A stretch of 6,234 nt of DNA from MAG-121220-bin8 sp964433845 (GTDB lineage Bacteria; Bacteroidota; Bacteroidia; Flavobacteriales; Flavobacteriaceae). Positions within the stretch are counted from its first letter, which is position 1; every line of letters begins with the position of its first letter. The position numbers and the translations under genes were made by a program. Below, one piece after another: positions 1 to 3,893 of this stretch. Below the pieces are notes generated by a model, which saw nothing but the letters and a program-made list of their open reading frames with translations, was not told the DNA's origin and did not search any database. The stretch lies in contig CAYSTA010000054.1 in NCBI GenBank assembly GCA_964433845.1, forward strand, positions 1 through 6,234, in the 5' to 3' direction.

Positions 1-278
1 GAGAAAAAGCAGAAAATGCAGGATATAATTTTATGCCTTGGACTGTACCAGGTAACAGAGGATATTTAATATATCGAAACCTTTTGCCAAAAGAAGGAAT
101 CAATGCTGCTTATATATTAAATGGAGTTCCTCTTCCTAGTTTTGAAACGAACCAATCCCATGTAATAACCCATGATGCTAAAAATTATATTGGAGATTAT
201 GCCCCTACTGGTATTCGTATGACTAAAGATGAATATTTAGCTGATTTTGGAGGGTTTAATCATAAATTCCAAGAGTAA
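1..278 (+). CDS. 3' end of an unrecognised protein (5' truncated by window edge)
   Basis: The reading frame is open from the window edge (first full codon at base 3) to a TAA at 276-278, giving the last 91 residues of a longer protein. An ATG at 33 exists, but the frame continues upstream of it without a stop, so it is more likely internal. The visible part is soluble-looking, rich in Tyr, Asn, Gly and Pro, with motifs such as PWTVPGNRGYLIYRNLLP and a C-terminal stretch with DYAPTG and DFGGFNHKF. There is no membrane helix. I do not recognise the family. The next gene starts only 15 bases after the stop, so the two are probably co-transcribed. Coding status is fairly sure from the open frame, compact spacing and ordinary amino-acid composition; function is unknown. 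Confidence 0.7.
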   Translation, partial: EKAENAGYNFMPWTVPGNRGYLIYRNLLPKEGINAAYILNGVPLPSFETNQSHVITHDAKNYIGDYAPTGIRMTKDEYLADFGGFNHKFQE

Positions 279-293
279 AATTAAAATTCCACA

Positions 294-1319
294 ATGAATA
301 AAAATATTAAATATCTTCTTTTTGGGATTTTATCTTTAACAGTATTATGTCTTGCAATATTTAATTTTTTTCAAATTAATATATATAATTACTTTATTAG
401 TTCTACCATAGAAAAATCCTTATATACGCCAGAGTTTAATAAAGAAGAAATTGTTGTCTATACAATTGGTACAGGCTCTCCTATAAGTGCTCAAAGAGCG
501 AGCTCAGGAATCGGAATATTTGTAAATGAAAAATTTTTCATTTTTGACGTTGGAGATGGAGTTGTTAAAAAGGCTGAAAATATGAACTTACCTTTAGCAG
601 AATTAGATGCTATATTTTTAACTCACTATCATTCTGATCATTTTATTGACTTACCTTATCTTATTAATAGATCCTGGGTACTAGGTAGAGATCATGACCT
701 AAATGTTTACGGACCTACTGGCCTTGAGGAAATAATGAATAGTATTACTTCCTTTTTAAAACTTGAAAATCAATATAGGGTAGACCATCATGGATCAGAA
801 ATTATGGACATTAAATATGCTTATGGAAGAGTCAATGAATTTGCAGAAAATAACAATCAAATTGTATACAATAAAGATAAAATTAAGATAACAGCCTTTA
901 AAGTAGACCACTCTCCAGTAAGTCCAGCTGTAGGATACATGATCGAATATGACGAGAAAAAGATTGTTATTAGCGGAGATACTAAAATAAATGAAAATGT
1001 TTTTAAAATGGCTGAAAATGCTGACTTATTAATTCACGAAGTAATTTTAAATTCTTTATTAAAAAGAACTGCAACTATTTTAGATCAAAAACTTTTAACT
1101 AGAAATTCTCATATCTTAACTGATATTCAAGATTATCACACTCCTCCTAATGAAATTGTCAAACTAGCTAACAAGGCAAATGTAAAAACACTTGTTTTAA
1201 CCCATTTAGTTCCTTACCCTGATAACTTAATTATTAAAAGTTTATATAAAAAAGAAATTCAAGGATTTGATGGAAAAGTTTATTTGGCTAATGATGGAGA
1301 TAAATTTCTTATAAAATAA
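294..1319 (+). CDS. Membrane-anchored metallo-beta-lactamase-fold hydrolase, RNase Z/AtsA-like (possible arylsulfatase)
   Basis: This 341-residue protein has one N-terminal hydrophobic helix (about residues 7-27, after a basic MNKNIK start) and then a complete metallo-beta-lactamase fold. Visible motifs in order are GTGSP (59-63), FDVGDG (84-89), the zinc motif THYHSDH (H111, H113, D115, H116), H206 in VDHSP followed by VGY, SGDT (D229), HE (248-249), YHTPP (H282) and LTHLVPY (H304). This set matches the RNase Z/ElaC-type branch, which also contains the AtsA arylsulfatase of Alteromonas carrageenovora. All expected zinc ligands are present, so it is probably an active di-zinc hydrolase. The N-terminal anchor predicts a periplasm-facing domain, which argues against cytosolic tRNA 3' processing and for an AtsA-like hydrolase; substrate is inferred, not shown. 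ATG 294 is the only sensible start because it includes the signal anchor; no Shine-Dalgarno sequence precedes it. It probably shares a transcript with the gene ending at 278. Confidence 0.9.
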   Translation: MNKNIKYLLFGILSLTVLCLAIFNFFQINIYNYFISSTIEKSLYTPEFNKEEIVVYTIGTGSPISAQRASSGIGIFVNEKFFIFDVGDGVVKKAENMNLPLAELDAIFLTHYHSDHFIDLPYLINRSWVLGRDHDLNVYGPTGLEEIMNSITSFLKLENQYRVDHHGSEIMDIKYAYGRVNEFAENNNQIVYNKDKIKITAFKVDHSPVSPAVGYMIEYDEKKIVISGDTKINENVFKMAENADLLIHEVILNSLLKRTATILDQKLLTRNSHILTDIQDYHTPPNEIVKLANKANVKTLVLTHLVPYPDNLIIKSLYKKEIQGFDGKVYLANDGDKFLIK

Positions 1320-1323
1320 TTTT

Positions 1324-1369
1324 GATTTTTTTTAAAGAAACTAAATAGCTATTTCTATTAAAAAAAATC
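1324..1369 (+). terminator. Long AT-rich stem-loop after the metallo-hydrolase gene (possible terminator or mRNA 3' end)
   Basis: Bases 1324-1333 (GATTTTTTTT) and 1360-1369 (AAAAAAAATC) are a perfect 10-bp inverted repeat. Inside it A1334-A1335 pair with T1358-T1359, and AGAAA (1336-1340) pairs with TTTCT (1352-1356). The result is a 17-bp stem with one bulged A (1357) and an 11-base loop. It begins five bases after the stop codon at 1317-1319. The T tract lies in the 5' arm and the A tract in the 3' arm, so it lacks the usual U tract immediately after the hairpin. A T6 run follows only at 1380-1385. Intrinsic termination is therefore uncertain; protection of the mRNA 3' end is an alternative. 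Low GC makes chance inverted repeats more common here. Confidence 0.35.
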
Positions 1370-1374
1370 TTATA

Positions 1375-1409
1375 ACTAATTTTTTAGTAAATTAGTATTT
1401 AAATACTAA
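1375..1409. promoter_or_regulatory. Operator-like cluster of TTAGT half-sites with an 18-bp perfect palindrome
   Basis: TTAGTATTTAAATACTAA at 1392-1409 is a perfect 18-bp palindrome ending six bases before the GTG start at 1416. Further TTAGT half-sites lie at 1384-1388 (same strand) and 1375-1379 (as ACTAA). ACTAAT (1375-1380) also pairs with ATTAGT (1391-1396), and TTTTTAGTA (1381-1389) with TACTAAAAA (1404-1412). Such a dyad just ahead of a four-gene operon is what a dimeric repressor or activator site looks like, and no regulator gene is in the window. The elements could alternatively form mutually exclusive RNA hairpins over the start region. No convincing -35/-10 pair is visible; TATAAC (1371-1376) and TAAATA (1400-1405) are weak -10 candidates. 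Confidence 0.35.
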
Positions 1410-1415
1410 AAAGTC

Positions 1416-2567
1416 GTGAAAAAGATTAAGAGAAAAGTTAGAAAACTATTAGTAAAACTAATTGGATCTCCAATAAAAATTGATAAAAAAGCAAGAGGAA
1501 GAAAAATAAAACAAATTGCTCCCCTGCCAAAAGAAATATTTTGGGATGACTCGGTTAAAATTCACAAGACTAAAAGTGGAATAGAATTTGTTCAAACACC
1601 TAGTGAGTGTTTTAGAAATTTGCCCAACTATAATTTTAATGAAAATTATTATGATCTTAATGGATTAAAAATACATTATGTAGACGCTGGCCCAGCTCAT
1701 GGAAAGATACTGTTACTTCTTCATGGTCAACCTGTTTGGTCTTATCTATATAGAACAATGATTCATGATTTAGTATCCAAAGGGTACAGATGCATTGCGC
1801 CGGACTTAATGGGTATGGGTAAATCAGACAAGCCTATTTCAGAAAAATATCATACTTATGATAAGCATTGTGAAAATATTTTATCATTTATTAAGGGTAT
1901 TAAACTAAACAACATAACCTTGTTTTGTCAAGATTGGGGAAGTCTTATTGGACTTAGAATTGCGGGTGAAAATCCAGGTTTATTTGTAGGTATAATTGCA
2001 GCAAATGCTGAACTTCCTAATTTTACTGATGAAACTAATCCATTATATATTCCAGAAACAATCAAAATAAACACTAAAATTAAAAGCTTTGCTGGGGCTA
2101 TGGCTTATTATTCACTTGGAGGGTTTACTGCGGGTAGCTTTCAAGCATGGACGCTCTACTGTCTAACAGCTCCAATGGTTGATATTAAAAGTATTTTGAA
2201 ATTATCTTTTTCAAGAAACTTCAAAAAAAGTAAACAAGTTCTTGATGCTTACGTTTCCCCATTCCCTTCATTCATATATATGGCTGGACCACGTACGCTA
2301 CCTTCAATGAATGCTGGTATTATAGGACAGACTTTAAAAGCAATTGAGGGTTTAAAAAAATTTAAAAAACCTTTTTTATCTTTAATTGGATTACAGGACA
2401 AGCTTCTGGGAACTCCAAGAATTCAGAATAGATTTATAAAAATGGTTCCTGGAGCTAAAGGTCAAGATCATGAACAGTTCAAAGAGGCTAATCATTTTAT
2501 TCAAGAAGATATTGGAGAAATAATGGCAGATAGAATGCACAAGTTTATAATTAAAAATAAAATATAA
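1416..2567 (+). CDS. Haloalkane dehalogenase-like alpha/beta hydrolase (subfamily I, DhlA-type) with basic N-terminal extension
   Basis: This 383-residue alpha/beta hydrolase closely follows Xanthobacter DhlA. From about residue 58 the motifs align: HGQPVWSYLYR (103-113), APDLMGMGKSDKP (128-140), the nucleophile D173 in QDWG with the adjacent halide-binding W174, cap-domain W245 in FQAW, SPFP and AGPR (281-293), the acid D328 in QDKLLG and H360 in NHFIQE. The catalytic triad and both halide-binding tryptophans therefore look intact, supporting hydrolytic cleavage of carbon-halogen bonds; epoxide or ester hydrolysis is possible. Two oddities are Gln105 where DhlA has the oxyanion-hole Glu, and about 50 extra N-terminal residues with 16 Lys/Arg in the first 40. 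No membrane helix is present. The GTG start is chosen because the first internal Met is residue 115, inside the core fold. There is no Shine-Dalgarno sequence. It is the first gene of the overlapping operon and overlaps the next gene by one base. Confidence 0.88.
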   Translation: MKKIKRKVRKLLVKLIGSPIKIDKKARGRKIKQIAPLPKEIFWDDSVKIHKTKSGIEFVQTPSECFRNLPNYNFNENYYDLNGLKIHYVDAGPAHGKILLLLHGQPVWSYLYRTMIHDLVSKGYRCIAPDLMGMGKSDKPISEKYHTYDKHCENILSFIKGIKLNNITLFCQDWGSLIGLRIAGENPGLFVGIIAANAELPNFTDETNPLYIPETIKINTKIKSFAGAMAYYSLGGFTAGSFQAWTLYCLTAPMVDIKSILKLSFSRNFKKSKQVLDAYVSPFPSFIYMAGPRTLPSMNAGIIGQTLKAIEGLKKFKKPFLSLIGLQDKLLGTPRIQNRFIKMVPGAKGQDHEQFKEANHFIQEDIGEIMADRMHKFIIKNKI

Positions 2568-2569
2568 TG
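2565..2569 (+). other. TAATG stop-start overlap (translational coupling)
   Basis: The TAA of the dehalogenase-like gene (2565-2567) shares its last A with the ATG of the DJ-1 gene (2567-2569). No Shine-Dalgarno sequence precedes the ATG, so re-initiation by the terminating ribosome is the likely way the downstream gene is started. Confidence 0.75.
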
Positions 2570-3418
2570 AAGAAAAAAATTTATAGAATTATTGGATTAG
2601 TTTTAGTATTTGTCATTCTATTTTTTGTTTCATTGCCCACCTTATTACATAAAGCTGGATTACATCCAGAATACGATAGTAAAAATTATAATTTTAAAGA
2701 TAAAAGAGCAGTAATAATTTCAACTAGTCACGGTATTTTAAATAAACCTGGAGAATCAACTGGAAAATCAACAGGAGTCTTTGCATCCGAACTTACAGTC
2801 CCCTATTATGAATTTACAGATTCTGGAATTGAAGTTGATCTTGCAAGTATTAAAGGTGGAAAAATTCCAATTGATCCAGAATCGTTTTTATATGTTGTTA
2901 AAACAAGCTCAGACGATAGGTATCTTGAAGACCCACTTTTAAAAGAAAAAGTAGAAAATTCTATTTTAATAGATGAACTTGAAATTGATAATTACGATCT
3001 AGTATTCATTGCTGGTGGTTGGGGCGCTGCATACGATTTAGGTTATTCAGAAATACTAGGAGAAAAAATAAGTCAAACTTATTATAACTCAAATTCTATA
3101 ATTGGTGGAGTATGTCATGGTGTTTTGGGTTTTATTAATGCCAAAGATTCTTTAGGAAATCTTATTATAAAAAACAAAAGAATGACTGGCGTTACTAATA
3201 AACAAATTAAGGAGCTTGGAATTGATTTCACCCCTCAACATCCAGAAGAAGAGTTGATTAAAGCTGGTGTTATTTTTGAAAGTAAAACGGCTATTAGAGA
3301 TGTATTTGCCAATTTAACTGTTGTTGATGAAGAATCTAAATTTGTTACTGGACAAAATCAAAATGCAGGACACGAAACTCCTCAGAAAATGATGGACATT
3401 TTAAAAAGCAAACAATGA
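2567..3418 (+). CDS. Membrane-anchored DJ-1/PfpI family protein (Hsp31-like)
   Basis: This 283-residue protein has a basic MKKK start and one hydrophobic helix (about 6-26), then a DJ-1/PfpI class I amidotransferase-like domain. The nucleophile elbow is GGVCHG with C183 and H184. E75 in ASELTVPYYEF matches the acidic residue that contacts the cysteine in the family. GGWGAAYDL (150-158) and VTGQNQNAG (260-268) match the Hsp31-like branch, which includes chaperones and glutathione-independent glyoxalases (methylglyoxal to lactate). The predicted topology puts the domain in the periplasm, whereas most characterised relatives are cytosolic and lack an anchor. It is coupled to the genes on both sides (one-base overlap upstream, four-base ATGA overlap downstream). 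Inference: it detoxifies a reactive carbonyl or protects envelope proteins alongside the neighbouring hydrolases. Family assignment is firm; biochemical role is not. Confidence 0.88.
   Translation: MKKKIYRIIGLVLVFVILFFVSLPTLLHKAGLHPEYDSKNYNFKDKRAVIISTSHGILNKPGESTGKSTGVFASELTVPYYEFTDSGIEVDLASIKGGKIPIDPESFLYVVKTSSDDRYLEDPLLKEKVENSILIDELEIDNYDLVFIAGGWGAAYDLGYSEILGEKISQTYYNSNSIIGGVCHGVLGFINAKDSLGNLIIKNKRMTGVTNKQIKELGIDFTPQHPEEELIKAGVIFESKTAIRDVFANLTVVDEESKFVTGQNQNAGHETPQKMMDILKSKQ
3415..3418 (+). other. ATGA start-stop overlap (translational coupling)
   Basis: The ATG of the small membrane protein (3415-3417) overlaps the TGA of the DJ-1 gene (3416-3418). This is the classic four-base coupling arrangement. 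The preceding bases (AAAAAGCAAACA) contain no Shine-Dalgarno match. Confidence 0.75.
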
Positions 3419-3891
3419 GTTTTAATTTTAAGAACATACTACCAAAAAGTGTCGACAATAACTATCAAGGCCATAAGATAGCATTGTGGGGATTTGTTTT
3501 ATTCACGATACTAATGACCTGGCGTTCAATTATTCATATGTTTTTTGAGCAATATGGGTTTCATGAAATTGGCAGCTTTGTAGTTATCTCAGGTGATCCC
3601 GATCCTATGCCCCTAATTTATAGGTTTTTTTCTTTGTGGGGCTTTGCACAACTAATTTTTTGTTTGGTTTGCTGGATTGTAATTTATCAATATAGAGCAT
3701 TAATTCCATTAATGTATTTGATTTGGCTGTTTGAGTGGGGCTTCAGAACTTTTGGGTATCCTTTAATTAGGGATGAGATTACTGTTCAAGGCTTATACAC
3801 TAACCACATCACACCTGGAGTTTCATTTGCGCCATACGTTACCATACTTTTGATTATTTTATTTGGGCTCTCTATATTAGACAGAAAATAA
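3415..3891 (+). CDS. Small four-helix integral membrane protein, function unknown
   Basis: This 158-residue protein has four predicted membrane helices at about residues 22-42, 71-91, 96-113 and 138-154. A soluble loop rich in Asp and Pro (SGDPDPMP, 59-66) lies between helices 1 and 2. Helices 2 and 3 form a tight hairpin joined by YQYRALIP. Both termini are predicted cytoplasmic. I cannot give a functional family. The layout (helix, 25-30 residue loop, tight basic helical hairpin with an IP motif, PG-containing loop, last helix, basic C-terminus) resembles residues 1-118 of the sulfatase fusion encoded immediately downstream, so the two may be homologous. It is locked into the operon by a four-base overlap upstream and a one-base overlap downstream. 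That suggests it works with the membrane portion of the sulfatase or the anchored DJ-1 protein. Confidence 0.8.
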   Translation: MSFNFKNILPKSVDNNYQGHKIALWGFVLFTILMTWRSIIHMFFEQYGFHEIGSFVVISGDPDPMPLIYRFFSLWGFAQLIFCLVCWIVIYQYRALIPLMYLIWLFEWGFRTFGYPLIRDEITVQGLYTNHITPGVSFAPYVTILLIILFGLSILDRK

Positions 3892-3893
3892 TG
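3889..3893 (+). other. TAATG stop-start overlap (translational coupling)
   Basis: The TAA of the four-helix protein gene (3889-3891) shares one base with the ATG of the sulfatase gene (3891-3893). The upstream sequence (TAGACAGAAAATA) offers no good Shine-Dalgarno site, so coupled initiation is likely. Confidence 0.75.

Noticed and set aside
33..35. ATG at 33 as the true start of an 81-residue gene.
   Set aside because: The frame stays open to the window edge with ordinary codons before it, and no intergenic signal lies upstream, so it is more likely an internal Met.
294..1319. Annotation as tRNA 3' processing endonuclease (RNase Z).
   Set aside because: The metal motifs fit the group, but an N-terminal membrane anchor and probable periplasmic location do not fit a cytosolic tRNA-processing enzyme.
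1317..1324. TAATTTTG, matching the Bacteroidota -7 promoter consensus TAnnTTTG.
   Set aside because: It overlaps the stop codon of the upstream gene, and no TTTG-type -33 element lies at the right distance (nearest TTTG is at 1283-1286). A single match in AT-rich DNA is expected by chance.
1343..1354. AAATAGCTATTT, a perfect 12-bp palindrome inside the intergenic stem-loop.
   Set aside because: With no loop it cannot form a good hairpin by itself, it competes with the longer stem at 1324-1369, and a short AT-rich palindrome is likely by chance.
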